Origin: an uncultured Oscillibacter sp.
GTDB lineage: Bacteria; Bacillota; Clostridia; Oscillospirales; Oscillospiraceae
Reading direction: 5' to 3'
Assembly: GCA_910589315.1 (NCBI GenBank)
Contig: CAJUTB010000017.1
Span: forward strand, 1-57,625
DNA: 57,625 nt
Part shown: positions 42,511 to 51,062 of the stretch, piece by piece
How the letters are laid out: every line of letters begins with the position of its first letter
Position numbering within the stretch: the stretch's first letter is position 1
Program-made: the position numbers and the translations under genes
Notes under the pieces: generated by a model
Database searches by the model: none
Told to the model about the DNA's origin: nothing
What the model saw: only the letters and a program-made list of their open reading frames with translations

Positions 42511-43854
42511 GTGGAAAACCTTTTCGTTTTTTTCACCCGGCTGGCGGAATTCCTCTATCTCTGCGCGCTCAACTGGGTCTGGTTCCTCCTTGGGCTTTCC
42601 TCCGGATATTTCCTCACCCGGCTCACGACCGCTTTTCTGCCGGTAAAGCCCCGGCGGGGCTGGCGCATTGCCCTGCTTTTGTTTCTGACCGTAATTTCCG
42701 GGCAGATTATCTGGCTGGGGGATACGAATTTGTTTTACTCCCTGCTGGCGTTTCTTCCGATGCTTCTGGTTTCCTCTAAGGGGGACCGGGTGGGACGGCT
42801 GACGGTGACGATTATTTTCTTCTGTCTCATCATGCCGGTCAACGCGGTGCTGGATACCTACTACGCGCCCATTATGGCCCATTTCGGGTTGGACGACATA
42901 TATTACTATTCCGACAAATTCATTCGCCCCGCCGTTTGGGGCCTCTTGTATCTGGCGGCCCGGAAGCGTCTGCCGGAATCTCCGCCCCAGCTCTCCCCCC
43001 GGTTTTGGAAGCTGCTGCTCCTCCTGGCCGCTATGCCGTTCAGTTCCTTGCTGGCGGTGGTGCTGCTGCCTTTCCTGCAATCGGATTATGATTATATTTA
43101 CAGCAATTATCTTCTCCACGGCCTGACTATGAGCCTGGGCGTAGCAGTACTGCCCTTTGTGTTTCTGACGGCCCTGGCTCTGCTGTATACCATCCGGGCG
43201 TTAGAGGACCACGAACGGTTGGAGCGGGCGAACCGTCTGGCCTCCCTTCAGGAGAGTTACTATCAGGGCCTCCGCCGGGAAGAAACCCAGCTGCGTACCC
43301 TCCGGCACGACCTGCGGAACCATCTCACGGCCATCCGGGGCCTCCTCGCGCTGGGCGAGGACCGGCGCGCGCTGGATTACATCGATCAGCTCTCCGGTTC
43401 GGCGGCGGTGCAGGGCGGGCGGCGGCTCTGTGCAAACGACACCGCCAACGCCGTCCTGACCGCCAAGGCGGAGGACATGCGCCGGGAAGGGATTCAGGCG
43501 GACATTGCGGCGTCTTTGCCGGAGCTTCTGCCGGTGGAGGATACCGACCTCTGCGCCCTTCTGGGCAACGCCCTGGACAACGCCATTGAGGCGGCGGTTC
43601 AAACGCCGAAAAAGTGGATCGTCGTCCGCTGCCGGGCGGAAAAGGGCCTGTTCATGCTGCGGGTGGAAAACGCCGCCGCCCAGTCCCCCGACCCGGGCCT
43701 CGCCACCAGAAAGGAGGACAAATCCTCCCACGGGTTCGGAATTCCGGGAATGCGGGAGATTGCGGAACGGTACAGCGGGTCCCTGGAAACCCGCGCCATG
43801 CCGGGAAAGTTCGAGCTGGTAGCCTGCCTGCCCCTGGACGGCCGGAGTGCGTAA
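42511..43854 (+). CDS. Agr/GHKL-type sensor histidine kinase
   Basis: A 447-residue kinase beginning at GTG 42511, 3 nt after the regulator, with GGAGG 9 nt upstream. Six hydrophobic helices fill residues 1-225, then a coiled linker. The H-box is TLRHDLRNHLTAIRGLL (His near 266), the N-box LLGNALDNAIEAA, and the G-box HGFGIPGMREIA. This AgrC-like layout usually senses peptides or membrane signals. No peptide gene is seen next to it; the divergent TraX/BceAB operon is a possible target. Confidence 0.9.
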   Translation: MENLFVFFTRLAEFLYLCALNWVWFLLGLSSGYFLTRLTTAFLPVKPRRGWRIALLLFLTVISGQIIWLGDTNLFYSLLAFLPMLLVSSKGDRVGRLTVTIIFFCLIMPVNAVLDTYYAPIMAHFGLDDIYYYSDKFIRPAVWGLLYLAARKRLPESPPQLSPRFWKLLLLLAAMPFSSLLAVVLLPFLQSDYDYIYSNYLLHGLTMSLGVAVLPFVFLTALALLYTIRALEDHERLERANRLASLQESYYQGLRREETQLRTLRHDLRNHLTAIRGLLALGEDRRALDYIDQLSGSAAVQGGRRLCANDTANAVLTAKAEDMRREGIQADIAASLPELLPVEDTDLCALLGNALDNAIEAAVQTPKKWIVVRCRAEKGLFMLRVENAAAQSPDPGLATRKEDKSSHGFGIPGMREIAERYSGSLETRAMPGKFELVACLPLDGRSA

Positions 43855-43886
43855 AAAAGGACGGAGAAACGATCTCCGTCCTTTTT
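43854..43886. terminator. Bidirectional terminator between the kinase and dapH
   Basis: AAAAAGGACGGAGA and TCTCCGTCCTTTTT form a perfect 14-bp stem around AACGA, with T-runs in both directions. Confidence 0.85.
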
Positions 43887-43887
43887 C

Positions 43888-44583
43888 TCACAGCCTCCGC
43901 AGGGCGTCCACCAGCGCGGTCTTGCCCTCGGTTTTCGCATCTTTTTTCTTGATCACGCGGGCCGGGCTTCCGGCAACCACCGCATTCTCCGGCACGTCCT
44001 CAATCACCACGGCCCCCGCCGCCACAACGGCATTTTTCCCGATGTGTACGCCCTCAATGACCACGGCGTTGGCCCCCACCAGCACGCCGTCCTCCACGAT
44101 CACCGGCGCAGCCGACGCAGGCTCCACAACCCCCGCCAGCACGGCTCCTGCGCCAATGTGGCAGTTTGCGCCGACGGTGGCCCGGCCTCCCAGAACCGCC
44201 CCCATGTCGATCATCGTACCCGGCCCGATCACCGCGCCGATGTTGATGACGGCTCCCATCATAATCACGGCCCCCTCGCCGATTTCAACCTTCTCCCGAA
44301 TCACCGCGCCCGGCTCAATCCGGGCCTTCACGCCCTTCAAATCCAGCAGCGGCACGCCGGAATTTCTCCGGTCGTTTTCTATCACGCAATCGGAAATCTT
44401 TCCGGCGTTGGCCTCCAAAATCGGGGCCAGCTCCTTCCAGTCCCCGAACACAATGCGGCTCTTTCCCTCTCCGAACGCCCGGGCCGGACCGAAATCCACC
44501 GGCTCCGTCAGATTCACGTAAACCTTGACGGGCGTCTTTTTCTCCGAATTCGCAATATAATCAATAATCTCCTGTGCGTTCAT
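43888..44583 (-). CDS. dapH: Tetrahydrodipicolinate N-acetyltransferase
   Basis: 231 residues: an N-terminal alpha/beta part (1-85) and a left-handed beta helix of hexapeptide repeats (about 95-205, with the GAGAVLAGVVEPASA loop). Length and the N-terminal NAQEIIDYIANSEKKTPVKV pattern match DapH. It acetylates tetrahydrodipicolinate in the acetylase branch of lysine/diaminopimelate synthesis. It lies 7 nt after dapB. The divergent M20 gene would encode the later deacetylase of the same route. Confidence 0.92.
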   Translation of the reverse strand: MNAQEIIDYIANSEKKTPVKVYVNLTEPVDFGPARAFGEGKSRIVFGDWKELAPILEANAGKISDCVIENDRRNSGVPLLDLKGVKARIEPGAVIREKVEIGEGAVIMMGAVINIGAVIGPGTMIDMGAVLGGRATVGANCHIGAGAVLAGVVEPASAAPVIVEDGVLVGANAVVIEGVHIGKNAVVAAGAVVIEDVPENAVVAGSPARVIKKKDAKTEGKTALVDALRRL

Positions 44584-44589
44584 GTGCGG

Positions 44590-45309
44590 TCACTCTCCAA
44601 ACAAGATTTTTTGCAGGTCATAGACGCCCTTGGGTTTTCCCGGCAGCAGGCGGGCCATACGCAGCGCGCCGTTGACGAAAATCTGGCGGCTGGCGGCCCG
44701 GTGGGTGATTTCCAGTTCCTCCTCCGGGCCGAAGAAGTGGACCGTATGGGTCCCGGCCACGGTGCCGCCCCGCAGGGCGTGGACGCCGATTTCGTTTTTC
44801 GCCCGCTTTCCGCAGCCGCCTTCCCGGCCATAGACCGGCGTCCGCTCATGACGGGGGTCGACGGCGTTCAGGAGCAGTTTCGCGGTGCCGCTGGGCGCGT
44901 CGGCTTTTTGATTGTGGTGGGTCTCCGTCAATTCAATGTCAAAATCCGGCTTCAGCACATCGGACACGGCTTCCAACGCCCGGACGAAAACGGCAATGCC
45001 CAGGGAGTAATTCGCGGCCCACAGCACCGGCGCGGCCGTCCCCAGGGACCGGATCTGCTCCATTTGTCCGGCGGTATATCCGGTGGTTCCGGAGAGCAGG
45101 GGCGTGCCCGTCCGGCGGACGTAGGAGGCCGTCTCCGCCAGAGCCTCCGGATGGGAGAAATCAATGACCACGTCGGCAATTTTCCCCAGCCGGGCCAGCT
45201 GATCCAGATTGCTCCGGTCAAAGGCGGCGGCGATTTCGTCCCCGGCGGCCTGGGCGGTCTGCTGAATCAGCGTCCCCATTCTGCCCCGGCCAATCAGCAG
45301 GTATTTCAC
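44590..45309 (-). CDS. dapB: 4-hydroxy-tetrahydrodipicolinate reductase
   Basis: 239 residues. The N-terminal nucleotide loop is GRGRMGT (about 7-13), then DVVIDFSHPEA, SGTTGYT and the catalytic ETHHNQKADAPSGTA (about 130-144). It reduces the DapA product with NAD(P)H. I start at GTG 45309, which overlaps the dapA stop codon (GTGA); upstream in-frame codons lie inside dapA. Second gene of the lysine operon. Confidence 0.94.
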   Translation of the reverse strand: MKYLLIGRGRMGTLIQQTAQAAGDEIAAAFDRSNLDQLARLGKIADVVIDFSHPEALAETASYVRRTGTPLLSGTTGYTAGQMEQIRSLGTAAPVLWAANYSLGIAVFVRALEAVSDVLKPDFDIELTETHHNQKADAPSGTAKLLLNAVDPRHERTPVYGREGGCGKRAKNEIGVHALRGGTVAGTHTVHFFGPEEELEITHRAASRQIFVNGALRMARLLPGKPKGVYDLQKILFGE

Positions 45310-46193
45310 AGAAGCCCCGCTTTCTGGAGAGACGCCCGCAGCTTCGCCGCATTGGCCTCGCCCATCCCGCACAGCGGAAGCCGCATATGACTCTCGCAAA
45401 GGCCCAGCATGCCCATGGCCGTTTTGACGGGAATCGGGTTGACCTCCAAAAACAGGTCGTTCATCAGCTCCAGGTATTTCAAGTGGTTCGCCAGGGCCTG
45501 GGCCTGACGGCCCTGAAGGTAATCCTCCACAATCTGATGGCACATCCCAGGCATGACGTTGGCATACACGGAAATCACGCCGCTGCCGCCCACGGAGAGA
45601 ATCGGGACCGTAATATCATCGTTGCCGGAGTACAGGGCGAAGTCCGGCCCCACAAACCGGGCAATCTTCATCACATAGCTCATATCGCCGCTGGCTTCCT
45701 TGATTCCGGCAATGTTCGGATGTTTGCTCAGCTTCTCCACCACGGAAACCGGAATGGAACAGCCCGTCCGGCCCGGCACGTTGTACAGCAGGCAGGGGAT
45801 GCGGACTTTATCCGCCGTTTCCGCAAAATGGCGGTACATTCCTTCGGGGTTGGCCTTGTTGTAATAGGGGGCGCTCAGCAGCAGGGCGTCGGCCCCGGCA
45901 TCCTGGTATTCGACGCTTTTTTCCATCTGGGTGGCGGTGCAGTTGGACCCGCTGCCCACGATCACGGGTACCCGTCCATTGACCACTTTGATCGTATGCG
46001 CCACTACGGAGGCGTCCTCCTCGTGGGTCATGGTGGAATACTCGCCGGTGGTGCCCAGGGTCAGGATGGCGTCGGTGCCCTCTCGAATCTGGCGTTCCAG
46101 CAGCTCGGTCAAAACCGGAAAGTTGACACTCCCGTCCTCCAGCAGGGGCGTAACCATGGCCACAATCGAGCCTTGTACATGATCGAATTTCAT
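45306..46193 (-). CDS. dapA: 4-hydroxy-tetrahydrodipicolinate synthase
   Basis: A 295-residue aldolase-type enzyme condensing pyruvate with aspartate semialdehyde. Landmarks: GTTGEYSTMTHEE (about 47-59), the tyrosine of LLYNVPGRTGC (about 137) and the Schiff-base lysine of GIKEASGD (about 165). The ATG at 46193 follows GGAGGACGC. First gene of dapA-dapB-dapH, with the lysine riboswitch in its leader. Confidence 0.95.
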   Translation of the reverse strand: MKFDHVQGSIVAMVTPLLEDGSVNFPVLTELLERQIREGTDAILTLGTTGEYSTMTHEEDASVVAHTIKVVNGRVPVIVGSGSNCTATQMEKSVEYQDAGADALLLSAPYYNKANPEGMYRHFAETADKVRIPCLLYNVPGRTGCSIPVSVVEKLSKHPNIAGIKEASGDMSYVMKIARFVGPDFALYSGNDDITVPILSVGGSGVISVYANVMPGMCHQIVEDYLQGRQAQALANHLKYLELMNDLFLEVNPIPVKTAMGMLGLCESHMRLPLCGMGEANAAKLRASLQKAGLL

Positions 46194-46265
46194 TTTCTGC
46201 GTCCTCCAAACGTTTTGTATTCCCCCGCCGGAAGCGGCGGGGCCGTGCAGCTTGTTTCCGCACAA

Positions 46266-46298
46266 ACAAAAAGCCGGTAGAGGCGCACTTCTACCGAC
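46266..46298 (-). terminator. Expression-platform terminator of the lysine riboswitch
   Basis: On the minus strand GTCGGTAGA and TCTACCGGC pair around AGTGCGCC, then TTTTTGTTTG. Lysine binding should favour this stem. Confidence 0.82.
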
Positions 46299-46369
46299 AG
46301 ACTCCCGCCGCGTCCCGCCCGGTTTGCGCGAAAAAGCGCAGCCCGGCGCAAAGGCGCAGACGTTTTCAC

Positions 46370-46536
46370 TGTAAGCGGATAGCGCAACCACGGCTTACGC
46401 CGCGGACAGTCCCGCAGGTATTCCCTGCGGGCCCACCTCCCCGCCCACGCCTGGGCGGATGGTTCGGCGGATCTGCCTCCGTTACGATCATTGCCTGCCG
46501 GCTCCCGCAACATCTTCGCGTCCGCGCCTCTATCTC
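46370..46536 (-). promoter_or_regulatory. Lysine riboswitch (L-box) upstream of dapA
   Basis: The minus-strand leader begins GAGATAGAGGCGCGGACGCG and contains the conserved GGAGGCAGATCCGCCGAA and GGGAATACC..GGGACTGTCC blocks. These align by eye with Bacillus lysC L-box segments (GATAGAGGTGCG, GGGGAGCGTCGCCGAA, AAGGCTGTC). It closes with GTGGTTGCGCTATCCGC. A terminator follows, so it works by transcription control. Confidence 0.85.
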
Positions 46537-46546
46537 TTTTTTCGCT

Positions 46547-46575
46547 ATCATAGCATCTTTTATCCACCGTTTCAA
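46547..46575 (-). promoter_or_regulatory. Promoter of the dapABH operon
   Basis: On the minus strand TTGAAA (46575-46570) and TATGAT (46552-46547) are 17 nt apart, 11 nt before the riboswitch core. Confidence 0.8.
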
Positions 46576-46721
46576 TGGGATTTTTCCAGAAAACGGCGGG
46601 CATTTTGAACAAAGCTCTTGTGATTATTACCAAAAAAACGCCGGAAGCCTGTTTTCCAGCCAGCTGTCATGTTATGATTGTATGCAGCAAACCGGATTTC
46701 AAGACAGGAGGATTTTTCCCA

Positions 46722-47828
<1,107 letters not shown>

Positions 47829-47848
47829 CGGTTTATATTTGGAATGGC

Positions 47849-47870
47849 GGCTGGTCCGAAAGGACCGGCC
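47849..47870. terminator. Hairpin between convergent M20 and SDR genes
   Basis: GGCTGGTCC and GGACCGGCC pair around GAAA. No T-run, so weak evidence for termination. Confidence 0.35.
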
Positions 47871-47878
47871 GTCAATGC

Positions 47879-48613
47879 TTACACGATGAAACCGCCGTCT
47901 GCTGTGAGGACTTGTCCAGTTAAAAAAGCGGTGTTTTTTGACGCAAGAAACAAAACGGCGTTAGCAATGTCCTCCGGCGTTCCCAGGCGGCCCAAAGGGG
48001 TTTGCTCCACCAGCATTCTCCGGGTTTCCGCAGAGAGGACGCGGACCATATCGGTTTCAATACAGCCGGGGGCAATGCAGTTTACCCGGATGTTGGAGGG
48101 CGCGAGTTCCAGGGCCAGGGAGCGCGTCAGCCCGATCACCGCCGCTTTCGTACTGGAATAGGCGGCTTCACAGCTCGCGCCGCGGAGGCCCCAGATTGAG
48201 GAGATATTGATGATATTTCCCCGTTTTTCTCCGATCATGTGGGGAAGCGCGGCTTGAATCGTATTGCGGGGACCGCTTAGGTTCACAGCCAGGATACGAT
48301 TCCATTCCGCGTCGGTAATTTCCTGGAACAAACCATACTGGGAAATTCCCGCGTTATTGACTAACAATTCTACTGGGCCTATCGTCTCTGCCGCGGCTTG
48401 CACCATCGCTTCCACCGCATTGCGGTCCGCAACGTCCGCCCGATACGGCAAAACGCGGCATCCGCTGTTTGACAGTTCACGCGCCAATTCCTCCGCCGCG
48501 TCCCGGCGTTCCAGGTAGTTGATGCATACCGGCCAGCCCTCCTGTGCCAGTGTCCGTGCAATTGCCCTGCCGATTCCTCTCGACGCGCCGGTAATCAACG
48601 CGGATGGTTTCAT
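47879..48613 (-). CDS. FabG-like short-chain dehydrogenase/reductase
   Basis: A 244-residue SDR. The cofactor motif is TGASRGIGRAIA (8-19), followed by NNAGIS, and the catalytic Ser-Tyr-Lys is ISSIWGLRGASCEAAYSSTKAA (Ser about 139, Tyr 152, Lys 156). RADVADRNAV suggests NADP preference. It looks like 3-oxoacyl-ACP reductase, but no other fatty-acid genes are near, so it may act on another substrate. Start ATG 48613 follows AAAGGGGG. Confidence 0.87.
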   Translation of the reverse strand: MKPSALITGASRGIGRAIARTLAQEGWPVCINYLERRDAAEELARELSNSGCRVLPYRADVADRNAVEAMVQAAAETIGPVELLVNNAGISQYGLFQEITDAEWNRILAVNLSGPRNTIQAALPHMIGEKRGNIINISSIWGLRGASCEAAYSSTKAAVIGLTRSLALELAPSNIRVNCIAPGCIETDMVRVLSAETRRMLVEQTPLGRLGTPEDIANAVLFLASKNTAFLTGQVLTADGGFIV

Positions 48614-48644
48614 GATTTTAGCCCCCTTTCGGCTTACGAGAAGC

Positions 48645-48673
48645 AGTATAGCAAAAAAAAGAAAAAAGCGCAA
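48645..48673 (-). promoter_or_regulatory. Promoter of the SDR gene
   Basis: On the minus strand TTGCGC (48673-48668) and TATACT (48650-48645) are 17 nt apart. Confidence 0.7.
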
Positions 48674-48681
48674 GAAAGGAC

Positions 48682-48710
48682 TTGACAAACAGAGAAGAAT
48701 CGTGTATCCT
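48682..48710 (+). promoter_or_regulatory. Promoter of the tRNA-Val gene
   Basis: TTGACA and TATCCT are 17 nt apart, 17 nt before the mature 5' end. Confidence 0.8.
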
Positions 48711-48726
48711 GTGTATGTTCTGTTTC

Positions 48727-48803
48727 GGACGATTAGCTCAGCTGGCTAGAGCACCTGCTTGACGTGCAGGGGGTCACAGGTTCGAGTCCTGTATCGTCCA
48801 CCA
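48727..48803 (+). tRNA. tRNA-Val (anticodon GAC)
   Basis: All arms fold: acceptor GGACGAT/ATCGTCC, D arm GCTC..GAGC, anticodon stem CCTGC/GCAGG with loop TTGACGT (anticodon GAC, reading GUC), T arm CACAG/CTGTA region with TTCGAGT, discriminator A and an encoded CCA. It marks the left border of the phage-like region. tRNA 3' ends are common integration sites, but no second copy of the end is in the window. Confidence 0.95.
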
Positions 48804-48806
48804 ACA

Positions 48807-48841
48807 AAAAACCCCGTAACTTCAATAGTTACGGGGTTTTT
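48807..48841 (+). terminator. Terminator of tRNA-Val
   Basis: AAAAACCCCGTAACT and AGTTACGGGGTTTTT form a perfect 15-bp stem with T-runs. Confidence 0.85.
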
Positions 48842-49011
48842 CGGCATCATTTTTCTTGGCTCTCATATGCTCGCTTTTGCTCTTGTTCGGGGCAAAATGC
48901 AGAGCATTCGGGGCAAATCCCGGGGCAAAAAAAACGGGGGCCGCCCTATCAGGGACGCGGTCCACCCCCTCCTTTGTACATCCAAACAAAGATTTACAAA
49001 GGAGATATGAA
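48842..49011. other. Junction segment after the tRNA with CGGGGCAAA repeats
   Basis: Three copies of CGGGGCAAA occur at about 48888-48930. The minus frame here ends ..FAPNALHFAPNKSKSEHMRA.. before the tRNA terminator and resembles integrase C-terminal tails next to tRNA attachment sites. This may be the scar of a lost integrase (weak inference). No complete gene. Confidence 0.3.
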
Positions 49012-49263
49012 ATGATTACGGAAATTGAAAAGGAACAATTGCGAAAGAAAATGTCCAGCTCCTTTCGCGCCGCACGAAAAGAGCTGGACCTCTCGCAAGA
49101 GAAAATGGCCGAGCTTCTGGGCATTTCAGCCCGGTCTTACGAAGACCTTGAGCATGGAATCAACTTATGCTCTGCCATTGTTCTCCTTCGGTTTTTGTCC
49201 CGCAGCGGTGTCAACGCAGCGAAACTGCTTGAGGAACTGAATACACTTTTAACGTCTGAGTAA
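49012..49263 (+). CDS. XRE-type regulator near the tRNA border
   Basis: 83 residues with one helix-turn-helix (AARKELDLSQEKMAELLGIS, recognition helix SARSYEDLEHG) and a helical tail. AAAGGAGATATGAA precedes the ATG at 49012. Phage-border regulators of this size often control excision or lysogeny; nothing nearby fixes its targets. A perfect 13-bp hairpin (49279-49309) without T-run follows. Confidence 0.75.
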   Translation: MITEIEKEQLRKKMSSSFRAARKELDLSQEKMAELLGISARSYEDLEHGINLCSAIVLLRFLSRSGVNAAKLLEELNTLLTSE

Positions 49264-49339
49264 ACAGTTTTCCTTTCATACCGGACGGAAGCCGGTCTTC
49301 CGTCCGGTACTCTAAAAAAATTCTATCACCGTTTCAGTA

Positions 49340-49386
49340 TTTAGTCAATACCGTTTTCATCTAAAGCGAAAACTTATTCGGTATGA
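49340..49386. promoter_or_regulatory. Nested inverted repeats upstream of a small RHH-like gene
   Basis: GTTTTC/GAAAAC lie inside ATACCG/CGGTAT (about 49348-49384). The outer right arm overlaps the -10-like TATGAT. Likely autoregulator site. Confidence 0.5.
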
Positions 49387-49405
49387 TATAGACGAGGTGA
49401 TAAGA

Positions 49406-49585
49406 ATGAGCGTCAAGTTTACTATGGTTTTGGATGAGACCACAGCCCGCAAAATGGACTATATTGCAGACTATACCGGTCGATCCAGAATCAAAGAAAT
49501 CCTTTGGGCCTGCAAAGAGTATATCAAAGACTTCGAGTCGAAAAACGGAGAAATTTGTCTGGACAAAGAGGAGGGCGCTGAATAA
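49406..49585 (+). CDS. Small RHH/Arc-like protein
   Basis: 59 residues from ATG 49406 with GAGGTGAT 4-6 nt upstream. A short beta strand (VKFTMVLD) followed by two helices (ETTARKMDYIADYTG and RIKEILWACKEYIKDFES) fits a ribbon-helix-helix DNA binder. The nested inverted repeat in front suggests autoregulation. Its end lies in a terminator stem. Confidence 0.6.
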   Translation: MSVKFTMVLDETTARKMDYIADYTGRSRIKEILWACKEYIKDFESKNGEICLDKEEGAE

Positions 49586-49601
49586 GCGCCCCCTTTCTTT
49601 A
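49573..49601 (+). terminator. Terminator at the end of the small RHH-like gene
   Basis: GGGCGCT and AGCGCCC pair around GAATA (stop codon inside), then CCTTTCTTT. It separates the gene from the convergent BRO gene. Confidence 0.6.
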
Positions 49602-50378
49602 CGCCGTGCGGTCCATAAGGGCCAAAATGCCGCGCTGGGTGAGGATGGTGTGAATCATCACACGGCCCTTTTGGGTCCAGTAGGTATGTAACTTGGTTTC
49701 GGGCTCTCTGTGGGTGTGCTGGATGCAGAGCGTGGCCGATTTGGTGTAGCCCTTGCCCATGTGCCTGCGGTAGAGAATCCACTGGCCGTTCACATTGCGC
49801 TGGATGCCCTCTTCGTGCAGAATCCGGTTGAGCTGCTTTGCGCTCAGGCCGTAGTCCGCCGCGATCTGCGTCGTCGCCAGCACTCCCGTGCTGGAAAGAA
49901 TGGTGTCCAGGTACTGCCGCATGGGCTGGAAGTCCGCGATCTCCTGCCTCTGCCGCTCGTTCTCCTTTTCCAGTGCCTTGGATTTCTCACGCTCCTTTTT
50001 CAATGCAGTAAACGCCTTGATGGCAAGGTCTGGATTGTCCAGCAGCGTGTCAATAGCGTACGTACCGTGCTTACGGATGGACGGAAGAACTTCGTCAAAG
50101 ATCCACCGCTCAAAGGCGTCCGCTCCCGGCAGCTCCGACCGCGCCGCCAGGCGGTAGATGTCGCCTTCAGGGATGAAGTTCATTTTTTGCTGACGGCGTA
50201 ACGAATCGTTACACCGTCTCTCAACAACTCCTTTGCAATGGTCAGCCAACGCCTTTCTCGGATTCTTATATCCAAGCGCGGTTGCCACATCGGCCCCGCA
50301 GAACAGCGTCACGCCGTCCTCGGTGATGGTCCGGATTTCCCCGAACTGGGGGTTCTGAAAGATTTGCAGTTCGTTCAT
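49599..50378 (-). CDS. BRO-N/KilAC phage antirepressor 1
   Basis: 259 residues. A BRO-N DNA-binding domain (about 1-105: MNELQIFQNPQFGEIRTI, DVATALGYKNPRKAL, LAARSELPGADAFERWI), a coiled coil (about 122-150, KKEREKSKALEKENERQRQE) and a KilAC/ANT C-terminus (about 160-259). Such proteins act as phage antirepressors or regulators. The ATG overlaps the stop of the 82-residue gene (ATGA). It is nearly identical to BRO 2 at 51950-52735 outside residues about 27-66. Confidence 0.88.
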   Translation of the reverse strand: MNELQIFQNPQFGEIRTITEDGVTLFCGADVATALGYKNPRKALADHCKGVVERRCNDSLRRQQKMNFIPEGDIYRLAARSELPGADAFERWIFDEVLPSIRKHGTYAIDTLLDNPDLAIKAFTALKKEREKSKALEKENERQRQEIADFQPMRQYLDTILSSTGVLATTQIAADYGLSAKQLNRILHEEGIQRNVNGQWILYRRHMGKGYTKSATLCIQHTHREPETKLHTYWTQKGRVMIHTILTQRGILALMDRTA

Positions 50379-50623
50379 GCCGCGCCCTCCGTGTTGGAGT
50401 CAGGCTTCAACCGGTCCAGCGTCTTGCCAAGTTCCCCGGCGGCAGCGGACAGCTTTTCATAAACTGCGATAAGCGCATTCACATATTTCAGCGCATGATT
50501 TCCGGAAAGGGAGCTGTCACTGGTGTAACAACTCAACCCATCTGCGATCACGTCGACCATACCGATACCAGCAGACAGGTTCCCTTGAATTGCTTCCAAC
50601 TTCAACAATGTTTTTATGTCCAT
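50375..50623 (-). CDS. 82-residue phage protein, copy 1
   Basis: A small, mostly helical acidic protein (MDIKTLLKLEAIQGNLSAGI...). Start ATG 50623 with AAGGAGG 7 nt upstream. It is translationally coupled to BRO 1. An almost identical copy lies at 55834-56082, next to the stub of a third BRO gene, so the pair was duplicated together. No family recognised. Confidence 0.72.
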   Translation of the reverse strand: MDIKTLLKLEAIQGNLSAGIGMVDVIADGLSCYTSDSSLSGNHALKYVNALIAVYEKLSAAAGELGKTLDRLKPDSNTEGAA

Positions 50624-50635
50624 AAAATTTCCTCC

Positions 50636-50664
50636 TTGCATTTCCAAGGAAGGTCTGGTAGAAT
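50636..50664 (+). promoter_or_regulatory. Plus-strand promoter of cassette 1
   Basis: TTGCAT and TAGAAT are 17 nt apart. The -35 box overlaps the complement of the ribosome site of the 82-residue gene. Confidence 0.6.
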
Positions 50665-50670
50665 GGATTT

Positions 50671-50744
50671 ACTAAACCTCCTTGGTTTGGTAGCAGGACA
50701 CTCGCTAGCTCTTGGTCGGGAGAGCGGGTGTCCTGGTTTTATTT
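50671..50744 (+). ncRNA. Small RNA 1 with anti-Shine-Dalgarno loop
   Basis: Predicted about 75-nt transcript from the promoter above to a terminator (AGGACACTCGCT/AGCGGGTGTCCT, then GGTTTTATTT at 50695-50744). Its first hairpin, AAACC-TCCTT-GGTTT, exposes TCCTT, able to pair with AAGGA ribosome sites. Its 3' end overlaps the end of the opposing RHH gene by 6 nt. Confidence 0.5.
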
Positions 50745-50870
50745 ATCAAAATATTCTGAACAAATCATCCTGACTAAAGCTGCTAGAGATATATTTTTTC
50801 GAGCAGCTTCTTTTTGGAGATTTTCATAAAGTTCAGATGGTATTTTGATATTAAGCGCACGGTCGTTCAC
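50739..50870 (-). CDS. Ribbon-helix-helix protein, cassette 1
   Basis: 43 residues, starting at GTG 50870 with GGAGGTGATGAA in front. The strand RALNIKIP is followed by helices ELYENLQKEAARKN and LAALVRMICSEYF, a minimal CopG/Arc fold. Its promoter contains the perfect dyad CTACAATTATTGTAG between -35 and -10, so it is probably autorepressed. It lies opposite the terminator of small RNA 1. Confidence 0.68.
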   Translation of the reverse strand: MNDRALNIKIPSELYENLQKEAARKNISLAALVRMICSEYFDK

Positions 50871-50897
50871 TTCATCACCTCCGCAACTACAAAAATA

Positions 50898-50920
50898 CTA
50901 CAATTATTGTAGAATGTCAA
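50898..50920 (-). promoter_or_regulatory. Promoter/operator of the cassette 1 RHH gene
   Basis: On the minus strand TTGACA (50920-50915), 17 nt, then TATTTT. The spacer is the 15-bp dyad CTACAATTATTGTAG (50898-50912). Confidence 0.7.
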
Positions 50921-50963
50921 GAGGCAATTTCAAAAATCCACTCTAAAAAATCCTCCTTGCAAT
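50915..50963. repeat. 49-bp direct repeat, copy 1
   Basis: Identical to 51281-51329. It contains the minus-strand -35 TTGACA of the cassette to its left and the plus-strand TTGCAA -35 of the cassette to its right, so it is a true cassette boundary. Confidence 0.85.
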
Positions 50964-50985
50964 TTCCCAGGAGGTTTGATAGAAT
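50957..50985 (+). promoter_or_regulatory. Plus-strand promoter of cassette 2
   Basis: TTGCAA and TAGAAT are 17 nt apart. Confidence 0.65.
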
Positions 50986-50991
50986 GGATTT

Positions 50992-51062
50992 ATCAATCCT
51001 CCGGGGTTGGTGTGCGAAACAGTCCGGGTTCCTTGGTCGGGGTCGGGCTGTTTCACTTTTGT
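50992..51062 (+). ncRNA. Small RNA 2 with anti-Shine-Dalgarno loop
   Basis: Predicted about 70-nt RNA of the same design as small RNA 1. A first hairpin AATCC-TCC-GGGGTT exposes a CCTCC run, then a terminator at 51016-51062 (GAAACAGTCC/GGGCTGTTTC, ACTTTTGT). It opposes the 3' end of the cassette 2 RHH gene. Confidence 0.5.
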
